Below, piece after piece: positions 43,610 through 52,109 of a stretch of DNA of 64,000 bases (position 1 is its first letter; every line of letters starts with the position of its first letter). The stretch comes from Rufibacter latericius (GTDB lineage Bacteria > Bacteroidota > Bacteroidia > Cytophagales > Hymenobacteraceae): positions 1 through 64,000 of the forward strand of contig NZ_RJJD01000004.1 of assembly GCF_003721515.1 (NCBI RefSeq), read 5' to 3'. A model generated the notes under the pieces. That model saw nothing but the letters and a program-made list of their open reading frames with translations. It was not told the origin of the DNA and did not search any database. Made by a program: the position numbers and the translations under genes.

Positions 43610-44329
43610 TCAGCGTTTGTAGATCAGGAAGATGGCGGGTTGCTTGTGCAGATCGGGGACTTTTCCTTTCCAGTCGGCGACGCGGAGGGTTTTGATGAAC
43701 TCATTAGAGCCGGTGATGTTGGCCGCGATGCACAGCTTGGTGTCTTTACTCAGGTGCAAAAGCAGATCGTCAATCATCTGTTTGTTGCGGTACGGCGTTT
43801 CCATGAAAATCTGCGTCTGATCCTTTATCGCCATCTCTTTCTCCAACCCTTTCAAAGCTTGAATACGGTCGCGTTTCTCAATAGGCAGATATCCGTGGAA
43901 AGCGAAGGATTGGCCGTTGAACCCCGAAGCCATCAGACCCATAAGAATCGCCGAGGGCCCGACCAGCGGCACTACCTTTACCCCGTGCTGATGCGCCAAT
44001 CGGGCTAATTCCGCTCCTGGATCGGCTACGCCGGGACAGCCCGCCTCTGAGATCACGCCTGCATCTTGGCCTGTTAAAATCGGTTTCAAGGCAGCGGTCA
44101 GTTCAGCATCGGAAGAGTTTTTATCGATGACGGTGATCTGCAGTTCTTCTATGGTTTGGCTGGGCGCGATGGATTTGATGTAGCGGCGCGCAGTGCGGGC
44201 ATTCTCCACCAGAAAGTACTTAAGCTGCGCCGTGACATCGGCTACTTGCCGGCAAATGACCGCTGAGGCGGTGTCCTCGGCCAGAACGGTTGGAATCAGG
44301 AAGAGGGTGCCTTTGGCGGGTGTGCTCAT
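43610..44329 (-). CDS. SAM-dependent methyltransferase, tetrapyrrole methylase / RsmI-like
   Basis: 239 residues. It opens GTLFLIPTVLAEDTASAV, a variant of the RsmI start LxxVPTPIGN, and continues with the family motifs VISEAGCPGVADPGAELARLAHQHG, VVPLVGPSAILMGLMASGFNGQSFAFHGYLP and FMETPYRNKQMIDDLL. RsmI 2'-O-methylates C1402 of 16S rRNA. This shorter Bacteroidota form lacks the RsmI C-terminal extension and differs at the N-terminus, so the rRNA target is probable but not sure. It stands alone between intergenic repeats. Confidence 0.85.
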   Translation of the reverse strand: MSTPAKGTLFLIPTVLAEDTASAVICRQVADVTAQLKYFLVENARTARRYIKSIAPSQTIEELQITVIDKNSSDAELTAALKPILTGQDAGVISEAGCPGVADPGAELARLAHQHGVKVVPLVGPSAILMGLMASGFNGQSFAFHGYLPIEKRDRIQALKGLEKEMAIKDQTQIFMETPYRNKQMIDDLLLHLSKDTKLCIAANITGSNEFIKTLRVADWKGKVPDLHKQPAIFLIYKR

Positions 44330-44556
44330 GTTTCTTCGGTGTTTTATCTAAAAGCGGCTTAAAACAGGTGGCGCAGCTTTTCCCTGTTATCATCTGGGTT
44401 AATCCCCATTTATAATCTGGGTTATTTCCCTTTGTCCTCCTGCTTCTTCCTCTTTGGTCATCCTGGAAGAATCTTGTGGGCGAACTAGGTAGACCTTGGC
44501 TCAGGCACTATTTTCGTTTTGAGTTCAGAATTCTCAAAATGGCCTGAAAGCAGCCT

Positions 44557-45324
44557 CTACTTTTGCAGAAACTCCATTGTCAGGCGGTAAAACTCCTGGG
44601 GCTGCTCGGCGTGGAGCCAGTGGCCGGCGTTCTCAATGGTTTCTATGGTAGCATTGGGGAACAGGCTTTGAATCTGCGCCAGGTCCTGCTCGGGTTTGAT
44701 GTAGCGGGAGTTGCCGCCGCGCAGAAACAGGGTGGGTTTAGTGAAAGGCGTTTCAGAGGCAATATTACTCAAGACCTGATGCAGGTTCTGCTCAATGGCA
44801 TCCAGGTTCAGCCGCCAGCCGAAGGTGTTGTCGTCTTTTCGGTACAGGTTCTTAAGCAGGAACATGCGCGTCCCGAAATCATCCACCTTCAGGGCCAGTT
44901 GGTCATCAGCTTCCTGGCGGTTCTGGATGGTATTCAAATCGATGGACCGGAAACCGGTGATGATGTCGTCATGGTGCGGCGGATAGGCTTTGGGGGCAAT
45001 ATCGGCGATCAGCAGTTTGGAAAGCTTCTCTGGGTGCTGCAGCGCGAAGTTCATGGCCACTTTGCCGCCCATGGAGTGCCCGATGATGAAAGCGTCCTCC
45101 AATTGGTGCTGTTCAAAGAACTCCAGCAGATCATCGGTCATGAGCTGATAACTGAACTCGGGGGTATGGGGCGACCGGCCGTGGTTACGCAGGTCAATCA
45201 GATACACCTTGAAGGTTTTGGAGAACTCCCGGCCAAGCGTCTGCCAGTTATCTAGCGTGCCGAAAAGTCCGTGTAAGATGAGGAGGGGTTGGCCTTCGCC
45301 TAGTACTTTATAATTTAATTCCAT
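44557..45324 (-). CDS. Alpha/beta hydrolase (YbfF-like esterase)
   Basis: 255 residues, cytoplasmic, no signal. Oxyanion strand LLILHGLFGTLDNWQTL (14-30), nucleophile elbow IGHSMGGKVA with Ser84, acid residue in the later FLRGGNSRYIKPE region, and catalytic His in ENAGHWLHAEQP near residue 236. It closely resembles E. coli YbfF, an acyl-CoA thioesterase/esterase. The 227-bp interval to the next plus-end gene (44330-44556) holds a half palindrome at 44517-44554 and a GTCATCCTGGAAGAATCT sequence. The upstream neighbour on the same strand is the unknown membrane protein at 45367. Confidence 0.88.
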   Translation of the reverse strand: MELNYKVLGEGQPLLILHGLFGTLDNWQTLGREFSKTFKVYLIDLRNHGRSPHTPEFSYQLMTDDLLEFFEQHQLEDAFIIGHSMGGKVAMNFALQHPEKLSKLLIADIAPKAYPPHHDDIITGFRSIDLNTIQNRQEADDQLALKVDDFGTRMFLLKNLYRKDDNTFGWRLNLDAIEQNLHQVLSNIASETPFTKPTLFLRGGNSRYIKPEQDLAQIQSLFPNATIETIENAGHWLHAEQPQEFYRLTMEFLQK

Positions 45325-45349
45325 GGTCTGGAGGGATTGAGTGCGAGGT

Positions 45350-45390
45350 TCTGTTTCTGGCTTGTTTTACAGAAAACAGGCCCATTTCGT
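45350..45390. repeat. Dispersed palindrome overlapping a gene end
   Basis: CTGTTTCTGGCTTGTTTT pairs imperfectly with AGAAAACAGGCCCATTTCG. It covers the last codons and stop of the minus-strand membrane protein, which ends KWACFL. Confidence 0.75.
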
Positions 45391-45945
45391 TTTGGTTTGG
45401 TAGGGGACGCGCGGCCAAAGGGCTTTGAGTTGCTCTAAATCTATGAGCAGGGAAGTAATTTTTACCTGTTGTCCATCGGTGAGGGTGAGGGTCAGGTACT
45501 GGTAAGAACTCCAGAAGAAGCGCTTAGAGAGGCAACTAGTCTGCGTAATTTCCCTGATGTGCTGTTGGTCCAGCAAATACCGGCCGCTGGTTTGCAAAAG
45601 CAAAGCAGTGTTGGTTTCCTTTTCCAGTTCCAAAGCATTTTCCCGTTCGTGGCGCCAATACTGGAAATGCACTAGCAACGTAGGCAAGGCAAATAGAAAT
45701 AACATGGTGCCCAGGCTAATGGCGATGCCTCTTTCCAGTGGGGTCACGTTCTGGTCTCTGAGCAGCATTCCCAGCATGGTGCCGCCCAGCCAGAAACTCA
45801 GCAAAGACCAGAACACCATCTTGAACTGGCGCATGGACGAAAGAAAAAACACTCGTTGCTGTTTCCTGAAAAGCCAGGAATAGAACCGCACGCCGTATTG
45901 CGCCGCTATGACCAGGGCCGTTATCTTCAGTAACAGGCCTAACAT
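45367..45945 (-). CDS. Unknown membrane protein with possible PH-like C-terminal domain
   Basis: 192 residues from ATG 45945. Three hydrophobic stretches at about 4-18, 44-62 and 73-93 are followed by a soluble part of about 95 residues. That part has alternating strands around TSGRYLLDQQHIREITQTS, SYQYLTLTLTDGQQVKITSLLIDLEQLKALWP, which looks like a bacterial PH/YcxB-type domain, an inference from pattern only. I do not recognise a named family. The final residues KWACFL are encoded by a dispersed palindrome copy. It lies between pdxJ and the YbfF-like hydrolase, all on the minus strand. Confidence 0.75.
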   Translation of the reverse strand: MLGLLLKITALVIAAQYGVRFYSWLFRKQQRVFFLSSMRQFKMVFWSLLSFWLGGTMLGMLLRDQNVTPLERGIAISLGTMLFLFALPTLLVHFQYWRHERENALELEKETNTALLLQTSGRYLLDQQHIREITQTSCLSKRFFWSSYQYLTLTLTDGQQVKITSLLIDLEQLKALWPRVPYQTKTKWACFL

Positions 45946-45966
45946 AGACAATGCAGCCTGGCGCTG

Positions 45967-46003
45967 GTTTCAGGGCTGGTTTTCAGAAAAGGGGCCGTAA
46001 ACG
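45967..46003. repeat. Dispersed palindrome after pdxJ
   Basis: GTTTCAGGGCTGGTTTTC against GAAAAGGGGCCGTAAACG, 12 bp beyond the pdxJ stop (minus strand). Confidence 0.75.
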
Positions 46004-46015
46004 AAAGACCAGGCA

Positions 46016-46732
46016 TTAGGAATTGAGTTGGCGCAAGTACAACTGAATGGTGTTTTCCAGTCCATAATACAGGGCGTCGCAGATGAGGGCGTGCCCAATG
46101 GAAACCTCGGCCAGGTTAGGCAGTTGTTCTTTCAGGTAGCGCAGGTTGTCCAGATCCAGGTCATGGCCGGCGTTCAACCCCAACCCGCACTGCTGGGCTA
46201 CGCGGGCAGCCTGAGCGTACGGTTTTACGGCAGCCTCGCGGTTCGCTAAATAGTCGTGGGCGTAGGCCTCGGTGTAGAGTTCAATGCGGTCGGTGCCGGT
46301 GTGGGCGGCGCCTTCTACCTGCGCGTTGATGGGATCCACGAAAATGGAGGTCCTGATTCCTTCGGCTTTAAACTGATTGATGACGTCTACCAGAAAGTCT
46401 TTGTGCTTGAGGGTGTCCCAACCGGCATTGGAGGTGATGGCGTCAGGGGCATCGGGTACCAGGGTCACCTGCTCGGGCTTCACGGCCAACACCAGTTTGA
46501 TGAAATCTGGGGTAGGATTGCCTTCTATGTTGAACTCGGTGGTCACTACTTCTTTTAGGTCGTATACATCCTGGAACCGGATGTGACGTTCATCGGGCCG
46601 TGGGTGCACCGTAATGCCCTGTGCCCCGAAACGCTCGCAGTCCAACGCAGTTTGCACTACATTTGGTCGGTTACCGCCGCGCGCGTTCCGTAGCGTGGCT
46701 ATTTTATTTATATTTACGCTCAGTTTCGTCAT
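46016..46732 (-). CDS. pdxJ: Pyridoxine 5'-phosphate synthase
   Basis: 238 residues from ATG 46732; a longer frame to 46831 adds 33 residues that do not belong to the family. TIM-barrel motifs are all present: [65 protein letters not shown] and [15 protein letters not shown]. It condenses 1-deoxy-D-xylulose 5-phosphate with 3-amino-2-oxopropyl phosphate, the last ring-forming step of de novo vitamin B6 synthesis. It is divergent from the YqeY gene. Confidence 0.96.
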   Translation of the reverse strand: MTKLSVNINKIATLRNARGGNRPNVVQTALDCERFGAQGITVHPRPDERHIRFQDVYDLKEVVTTEFNIEGNPTPDFIKLVLAVKPEQVTLVPDAPDAITSNAGWDTLKHKDFLVDVINQFKAEGIRTSIFVDPINAQVEGAAHTGTDRIELYTEAYAHDYLANREAAVKPYAQAARVAQQCGLGLNAGHDLDLDNLRYLKEQLPNLAEVSIGHALICDALYYGLENTIQLYLRQLNS

Positions 46733-46849
46733 GTTACTCTTACGTTTGCGTTCCTTGGATTGAATGGAGCAAAGATAAAAGAAACTTGCCGTCACTTTCC
46801 TAAATGATTTCTGACCCGGGTGCCGCAGCACCTTTACCTAAATAAAACT

Positions 46850-47311
46850 ATGAGCCTCAAAGAAAAAGTAGAAGCCGGTATCAAGCAAGCCATGTTGGCG
46901 AAAGACAAAGTGCGTTTGCAAGCCCTACGCGGTATCAAATCGCAGATTCTGTTGGCCGAAACCGAGAAAGGTGGCGTGACCGCCCTCACCCCTGACACCG
47001 AGCTGAAACTACTGACCAAAGCCGCCAAGCAGCGCCGCGAATCTGCGGAAGTGTACCGCACCCAATCCCGCCCTGATCTGGAGGAAGTAGAATTAGCCGA
47101 GCTGGCCATTATTGAGGAGTTCCTGCCGCAGCAGTTAGACGAGGGAGATCTGCGCGAGCGTCTTTTGGAGATCATCCAACGCGTTGGTGCCCTGGGACCC
47201 TCTGACATGGGCAAGGTAATGGGCGTGGCTTCCCGTGAACTGGCGGGCCAAGCCGATGGCCGCGCGATCTCCAACGCCGTGAACGCCCTCCTGAACAACA
47301 CCAACGCCTAA
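46850..47311 (+). CDS. GatB/YqeY domain protein
   Basis: 153 residues from ATG 46850, preceded by the A-rich TAAATAAAAC; an earlier in-frame GTG at 46820 is less likely. The YqeY fold opens SLKEKVEAGIKQAMLAKDKV and RLQALRGIKSQILL, and continues with EEVELAELAIIEEFLPQQLDE and LGPSDMGKVMGVASREL. It resembles the tRNA-binding tail domain of GatB amidotransferase and may act on tRNA. cvpA starts 13 bp downstream. Confidence 0.93.
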   Translation: MSLKEKVEAGIKQAMLAKDKVRLQALRGIKSQILLAETEKGGVTALTPDTELKLLTKAAKQRRESAEVYRTQSRPDLEEVELAELAIIEEFLPQQLDEGDLRERLLEIIQRVGALGPSDMGKVMGVASRELAGQADGRAISNAVNALLNNTNA

Positions 47312-47324
47312 CTCTACTTCTTGC

Positions 47325-47834
47325 GTGAGCACGTTTGATTTGTTTTTGCTGCTGCCCGTGGCTTACGGCGCTTTCAAGGGTTTCTTCAAAGGCTTGGTGC
47401 TGGAGATCGCTTCGTTGGCCTCTTTGATCATCCTAACCGTTTTCGGGATGAAAATAGTGGGCCTGCTCACGCCACCCATCCATGAATGGCTGGGCGACAA
47501 AGCCGGGTTCCTGCCCTTTTTGCCGTATTTGGTGGTGTTCATCGGGATTGGGTTTGCGGTAAGGGCCATTGGCATGGTCATCAAAAAAGCCGTGCACCTC
47601 ACGCCCCTCGGGCTGATGGATAACGTCATCGGGGCTTTGGTAGGGGCAGCCAAATGGGGATTCGCTATTTGTCTGCTTGTTTATTTCGCCAATGCTACCG
47701 GTCTGGATGTAACACTTCAAACCGTGCGCAAGTCAGAAGTGTACCCGTATTACCTGGATGCCGCACCCAACGCGTGGGCATTCGTACAGTGGATCATTCC
47801 CTTCGGGCGGAAAGCCTTGGAATCCTTTGCCTAA
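47325..47834 (+). CDS. cvpA: CvpA family membrane protein
   Basis: 169 residues starting at GTG 47325. Four membrane segments (about 4-30, 33-50, 63-84 and 98-122) begin FDLFLLLPVAYGAFKGFFKG, the usual CvpA N-terminus. The C-terminal 45 residues are soluble. CvpA was named for colicin V production and is tied to envelope integrity. It follows the YqeY gene by 13 bp, so they probably share a transcript. Confidence 0.9.
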   Translation: MSTFDLFLLLPVAYGAFKGFFKGLVLEIASLASLIILTVFGMKIVGLLTPPIHEWLGDKAGFLPFLPYLVVFIGIGFAVRAIGMVIKKAVHLTPLGLMDNVIGALVGAAKWGFAICLLVYFANATGLDVTLQTVRKSEVYPYYLDAAPNAWAFVQWIIPFGRKALESFA

Positions 47835-47837
47835 GAG

Positions 47838-47884
47838 CCGTTTCTGTTTGGAGCTTGTTTTCTCTAAAACAGGGCTGAAACGGA
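47838..47884. repeat. Dispersed palindrome after cvpA
   Basis: Outer ends CCGTTTC and GAAACGG pair, inner GAGCTTGTTTT and AAAACAGGGCT pair, with extra bases on the left side. Confidence 0.75.
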
Positions 47885-47935
47885 AGAAGGCAAGAATGGG
47901 TAAATTCCGCCCCTGTCTGAATATCACTTATTAAG

Positions 47936-47981
47936 TTCCTGCTTTAGGCCTGTTTTGACAAGAACGGGCCTAAAGCAGGAA
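47936..47981. repeat. Dispersed palindrome upstream of pabA/trpG
   Basis: TTCCTGCTTTAGGCCTGTT against AACGGGCCTAAAGCAGGAA, one T/C mismatch. Two family copies lie within 150 bp here, with only 51 bp between them. Confidence 0.87.
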
Positions 47982-48013
47982 TATCTTTTTTCTCTTCGCT
48001 GCGTTTCTCCACT

Positions 48014-48586
48014 GTGCTGTTGCTTTTAGACAATTTCGATTCGTTCACCTATAACCTTTATGATTATTTCCGGCAGCTGGGCGTGGAAGTAGAGGTGCGT
48101 CGGAACGATGTGCCCTTGGAAGAATTGAAAGCGCTGCCGCTGGAAGGCATTGTCTTGTCGCCGGGGCCGGGAACACCAGAGAAAGCCGGAGTGATGCCCG
48201 CTGTCATTGACTTTTACCACGACCGCCTGCCCATGTTGGGAATTTGCCTGGGGCATCAGGCGCTGGGCCAGTTCTTCGGGGCGAAGGTAGAGAAAGGCCT
48301 TCGGCCGATGCACGGCAAGATCTCGGAAATTGACTGTGTGCCAGACCCCATTTTTGCGGGGCTACCCTCCAGGATACCAGTGGTGCGCTACCATTCGCTG
48401 GTGGTGCAGGAGTCTCCGACAGACCTGGTGCCTCTGGCGCAAACAACTGAGGGAGAACTGATGGCTTTCCGGCACGCACACTTGCCTTTGTACGCCTTGC
48501 AGTTCCATCCAGAGGCCGCCCTGACTCAACATGGACTGGAAATGCTCAGAAATTGGGTGAATATTGCTAATATTACAACTCTATAA
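48014..48586 (+). CDS. Aminodeoxychorismate/anthranilate synthase component II (glutamine amidotransferase)
   Basis: 190 residues starting at GTG 48014. The class I amidotransferase triad is complete: Cys78 in LGICLGHQALG, and His/Glu in LQFHPEAALT near residue 167. The opening LLLLDNFDSFTYNLYDYF and VLSPGPGTPEKAGV are diagnostic. It supplies ammonia for folate (PabA) or tryptophan (TrpG) synthesis; without the partner subunit in the window the two cannot be told apart, and the protein may serve both. A hydrolase gene follows 38 bp downstream. Confidence 0.93.
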   Translation: MLLLLDNFDSFTYNLYDYFRQLGVEVEVRRNDVPLEELKALPLEGIVLSPGPGTPEKAGVMPAVIDFYHDRLPMLGICLGHQALGQFFGAKVEKGLRPMHGKISEIDCVPDPIFAGLPSRIPVVRYHSLVVQESPTDLVPLAQTTEGELMAFRHAHLPLYALQFHPEAALTQHGLEMLRNWVNIANITTL

Positions 48587-48624
48587 TTGTTTCTACTTAC
48601 TACCAATACAAGCGATTCTCTCAC

Positions 48625-49395
48625 ATGAACTTGGAAATCAAGAAGGAAGGCGGGTTTGAATACATAGATGAAGGTCAGGGCGAAGTGCTGTTGCTCTTGC
48701 ACGGGCTGTTTGGCGCGCTAAGTAACTGGCAGGGTGTGGTCTCTTATTTCCATAAGAACTACCGCGTGGTTATTCCGCTTATGCCATTGTATGAGATGCC
48801 CTTGCCGCAGGCCAGCGTTCCCGGCTTGGTTGAGTTCGTGGAGGAATTCATTGCTCACAAAAACCTGACTGACCTCACTTTGCTGGGGAATTCCCTTGGT
48901 GGGCACGTGGCTTTGGAGTTTGCCTTGAAGCGTCCTGAGCATGTGAAACGCCTGGTGTTGACCGGCAGCTCTGGCTTGTTTGAAGATTCCATGGGTGGTT
49001 CTTTTCCTAAGCGGGGCAACTACTCCTTTGTGAAAGAACGTATTGAGTACACGTTCTATGACCCTGCCGTGGCTACAAAGGACCTGGTAGATGAAGTGTT
49101 TGACATCACCAACAGCAACCCTAAAGTCCTCCGGATCATTTCCATCGCTAAATCGGCGCAGCGGAATAATCTGGGCAAAGACCTTGGCGGGATTAAGGCT
49201 CCTACCTTGCTTATTTGGGGCCTGAACGATACTATTACGCCACCCGTGGTCGCGCATGAGTTCAATAGATTGATTCAGAATTCAGAGCTCCGCTTCATTG
49301 ATTGCTGCTGTCATGCCCCCATGATGGAACATCCAAACGCTTTTAACAGTATCTTAGAAGAATTCCTGTTAAAGACTGCTGTGTATGATAGCTGA
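48625..49395 (+). CDS. Alpha/beta hydrolase
   Basis: 256 residues. Oxyanion region LLLLHGLFGALSNWQGV (22-38), nucleophile Ser90 in LLGNSLGGHVALEFA, Asp in LIWGLNDTITPP (about 213-224) and His in CCCHAPMMEHP near the end. No signal peptide. The cap region between Ser90 and the Asp is short and contains DSMGGSFPKRGNYSFVKER. Substrate unknown. Its stop overlaps the start of the CBS gene by 11 bp, and the pair continues into nadK, an arrangement that suggests a shared transcript. Confidence 0.88.
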   Translation: MNLEIKKEGGFEYIDEGQGEVLLLLHGLFGALSNWQGVVSYFHKNYRVVIPLMPLYEMPLPQASVPGLVEFVEEFIAHKNLTDLTLLGNSLGGHVALEFALKRPEHVKRLVLTGSSGLFEDSMGGSFPKRGNYSFVKERIEYTFYDPAVATKDLVDEVFDITNSNPKVLRIISIAKSAQRNNLGKDLGGIKAPTLLIWGLNDTITPPVVAHEFNRLIQNSELRFIDCCCHAPMMEHPNAFNSILEEFLLKTAVYDS

Positions 49396-50050
49396 AGAAT
49401 TGATAAACCAGATGGTACCGCCGCTCAAACTCTCTGACACCGGGGAAAAAGCCGTGCGGTGGATGGATGAGTTCCGGCTGAACCAATTGCCCGTGGTGAA
49501 GAACCGGAAATATCTGGGTTTGGTCACCGAGGAAAATGTCTTGGAGGCCAAGAACCCCGAGATGGTTTTAGAGAACATTCCTTTTGATTTTGAGCACGTG
49601 CACGTGCAGCAGAACCAGCACTTTTACAACGTGATGGAACTTGCCATCAAGAACAAGGTGCAGGTAGTGCCCGTGCTAGACGATCTACAGGAATACCTAG
49701 GCGTGATTACGGTCAATGACACTATCTCGGCCTTCGGGCAGATGTCTGCTATTCAAGGCCAGGGTGGAATTCTGGTGCTGTGCATGGCCGAGCGGGACTA
49801 TTCTTTGAGTGAGATCAGTCGTCTGGTAGAGTCTAACAACGCCAAGATTCTCAGTGCCAATGTCTCGCCAGACGAGGTTGATATTTTCAAAATAAAGCTC
49901 ACCCTGAAAATCAATACCATGGACTTAAGCCGGATTGTGGCCACGTTGGAGCGGTTCGGCTACAAAATCACGGCCCAGTTCCAGGACGTCTCCGGAGCCC
50001 CAGAAGATCAGGACAGGCTGGACATGCTTTTGAGATACTTGAATATTTAA
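49385..50050 (+). CDS. CBS domain protein with C-terminal ACT-like region
   Basis: 221 residues starting within the last codons of the hydrolase. Two CBS motifs fill residues 1-135 (LSDTGEKAVRWMDEFRLNQLPVV, LGLVTEENVLEAKNPEM, then VMELAIKNKVQVVPVLDDLQ and LGVITVNDTISAF). The remaining 80 residues (GGILVLCMAERDYSLSEISRLVESNNAKIL...) look like an ACT-type regulatory fold. CBS pairs bind adenosine nucleotides. Its neighbour is NAD kinase, so a nucleotide-sensing role is plausible (inference). Confidence 0.9.
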   Translation: MIAEELINQMVPPLKLSDTGEKAVRWMDEFRLNQLPVVKNRKYLGLVTEENVLEAKNPEMVLENIPFDFEHVHVQQNQHFYNVMELAIKNKVQVVPVLDDLQEYLGVITVNDTISAFGQMSAIQGQGGILVLCMAERDYSLSEISRLVESNNAKILSANVSPDEVDIFKIKLTLKINTMDLSRIVATLERFGYKITAQFQDVSGAPEDQDRLDMLLRYLNI

Positions 50051-50085
50051 ATTTCCTATATAGGCGAACGCCTGCTACCTTTGTC

Positions 50086-50114
50086 TTGATATTGAATTAA
50101 TTGCAATATCTTTG
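50086..50114 (+). promoter_or_regulatory. Possible promoter of nadK
   Basis: TTG at 50086 and TATCTTTG at 50107-50114, 18 bp apart. A second -7-like TACCTTTG lies at 50076-50083. Confidence 0.4.
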
Positions 50115-50127
50115 AGCAGCCCTGGTC

Positions 50128-51006
50128 ATGAAAATAGCAATAGTCGGTAAGCCTGTAAAAGAGGAAGTAATTCCTTTTGTGCGTCGGCTATTTGATATCT
50201 TAATCCGGCAGGGAATTCCGGTTACAGTCGCAGATCATTTCGAAGAGTCGCTGGCTCCCTTTACGGGTATACCTCCGCAGGCCGAGGTTTTCACCCGCGA
50301 CACTAACCTGCAGGATGTCACCTACATGCTGAGTTTAGGTGGCGACGGTACTCTGCTGGATGCGGTGACTTACGTGGGAGCTTTGCAAATTCCTATTATG
50401 GGTATAAATATGGGAAGGCTAGGTTTCTTAGCTTCAGTACCTTATGCTCATTTGGAAGTAGCCATTGATTCCCTGTTGAAAGGACATTTTACCCTGGAAG
50501 ATCGGTCTTTAATCCACCTGGACAGCGACCAGGATGTGTTTGAGGGGAAAAACTTCGGGTTAAATGAATTTTCTATATTAAAGCGCGATACTTCCTCCAT
50601 GATTGCGGTTCATACGTACATCGACGGGGAATATTTAAATTCTTATTGGGCAGACGGCCTGATAGTGGCAACCCCCACGGGTTCTACCGGATACTCGCTT
50701 TCCTGCGGAGGACCGGTGATGATGCCACAAACAAACAATTTTGTAATCTCTCCCGTATGCCCTCATAACTTGAACGTACGGCCTCTGGTGGTTTCTGATA
50801 AAAGTGTAATTTCTTTCGAAATTGAAGGCCGGAGTACCAGATATTTGGTTTCTTTAGATTCTAGGTCTAAACCGGTAGATGCCTCTATTCAACTGGCAGT
50901 GAGGAGGGAGGACTTTAATGCAAGGCTGGTTAAATTGAATCAAGTGAATTTTTTAACGACGCTTAGAACAAAGATGCATTGGGGACTTGACCAGCGAAAC
51001 AATTAA
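50128..51006 (+). CDS. nadK: NAD kinase
   Basis: 292 residues. The GGDGT signature is at 71-75 (LGGDGTLLDAVTYVG), followed by MGINMGRLGFLASV, LNEFSILKRDTSSMI and the second nucleotide motif ATPTGSTGYSLSCGGP. NadK phosphorylates NAD to NADP, the only source of NADP. It lies downstream of the CBS protein gene. Confidence 0.96.
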   Translation: MKIAIVGKPVKEEVIPFVRRLFDILIRQGIPVTVADHFEESLAPFTGIPPQAEVFTRDTNLQDVTYMLSLGGDGTLLDAVTYVGALQIPIMGINMGRLGFLASVPYAHLEVAIDSLLKGHFTLEDRSLIHLDSDQDVFEGKNFGLNEFSILKRDTSSMIAVHTYIDGEYLNSYWADGLIVATPTGSTGYSLSCGGPVMMPQTNNFVISPVCPHNLNVRPLVVSDKSVISFEIEGRSTRYLVSLDSRSKPVDASIQLAVRREDFNARLVKLNQVNFLTTLRTKMHWGLDQRNN

Positions 51007-51041
51007 ATAGAACTTAAATATAAAAAAGTCCTATATACTTC

Positions 51042-51071
51042 TTTGTTGTAATAAAAAAAGGTATAATTTTG
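51042..51071 (+). promoter_or_regulatory. Promoter of the DUF6089-uppS-bamA-skp operon
   Basis: TTTG at 51042-51045 and TAATTTTG at 51064-51071, 18 bp apart, match both parts of the Bacteroidota promoter consensus. The first gene begins about 60 bp downstream. It is the clearest promoter in the window. Confidence 0.65.
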
Positions 51072-51130
51072 TCCACCGCAGAGCAAGCGTGCTTTGCAAA
51101 TTGAAAGTAAATACAGTAACAGTTGATGGC

Positions 51131-52081
51131 ATGAAAAAATTTTTCTCTACTTCTTTAATTTTGTTTGTTCTCTTTATGGCGGCTCTTCCGGAAGCGGAAG
51201 CCCAGCGTTTTAGTAGGAGAAATCTTTACAACAGTGTAGGGATCAGTTTAAACGCCATGAATTATTTTGGCGATGTAACCCCTGAGTCTGACTTTACCAG
51301 CTTACGTCTTAGCTCTACCCGTCCAAGCGTATCGGTACATTTTACCCGCAAATTCACTCCCAGAATATATGGTCGTGCTGCCCTGTCTTGGGGAAGAATA
51401 ACAGGAGATGATAGCAAAAGCGCCGATTTCTCTGAACCAGAGAACGAGCCAAGATTCAAGCGTAACCTTAGCTTCAGAAATGACATCAAGGAGTTAAGCG
51501 TGCAAGGAGTGGTAGATTTGTTTGAGAACCGCAGAACCTTCATGCGTCGCCCAGACTTCACACCTTACGCTTTCGCCGGGGTAGCTGTACTGCACCACAA
51601 CCCTAAAGCCTATTATGACGGAACTGATGCTCGTCTGGCAGCAGGCTGGTATGAACTGCAGCCATTAGGAACAGAAGGGCAACATGCTAACGGAGAAGGT
51701 TATCCTGAACCATACAAAAAAATCCAGTTCGCTATTCCGTTTGGTTTTGGTGTAAAATACAAGTTGGCTAGATACTGGGATTTAGGCTTTGAGATCACCT
51801 GGCGTAAAACCTTCACTGACTACTTAGACGATGTAAGTACTACGTATGCAGATAAGAGCGATTTGAGCACAGCTGCCGCAATTCTTTCTGATAGAAGTGC
51901 TCAGAACTCACGTGCTAGCCAGTATCCAATTATCACAGAAAACGGTTACAGCAGATTAGCAGGATACGGTGCCAAAGGAGACCAAAGAGGTGACGTGTCT
52001 GATGATGACTGGTACATCACTACAGGTTTTTCTTTAAATTATATCTTGACTCCTGCACGAAGAGGACCTAAATTCCGTTAA
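51131..52081 (+). CDS. DUF6089 family outer membrane beta-barrel protein
   Basis: 316 residues from ATG 51131; an upstream in-frame TTG at 51089 would add a non-signal extension. The signal peptide ends PEAEAQ (about 25). The mature protein is rich in alternating beta strands: NSVGISLNAMNYFGDVTP at the start, TPYAFAGVAVLHHNPKAY, FAIPFGFGVKYKLARYWDLGFEI and TTGFSLNYIL at the end. The pattern is that of a small outer membrane barrel. Function unknown. It is first in a run that leads into uppS and bamA, and a shorter paralogue follows 28 bp later. Confidence 0.9.
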   Translation: MKKFFSTSLILFVLFMAALPEAEAQRFSRRNLYNSVGISLNAMNYFGDVTPESDFTSLRLSSTRPSVSVHFTRKFTPRIYGRAALSWGRITGDDSKSADFSEPENEPRFKRNLSFRNDIKELSVQGVVDLFENRRTFMRRPDFTPYAFAGVAVLHHNPKAYYDGTDARLAAGWYELQPLGTEGQHANGEGYPEPYKKIQFAIPFGFGVKYKLARYWDLGFEITWRKTFTDYLDDVSTTYADKSDLSTAAAILSDRSAQNSRASQYPIITENGYSRLAGYGAKGDQRGDVSDDDWYITTGFSLNYILTPARRGPKFR

Positions 52082-52109
52082 TACGGAAACACCTTCTGAT
52101 TTTGAGTAA

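Noticed and set aside
46733-46831. Extended start for pdxJ
   Set aside because: The extra 33 residues are not part of the family and reach close to the divergent YqeY gene.
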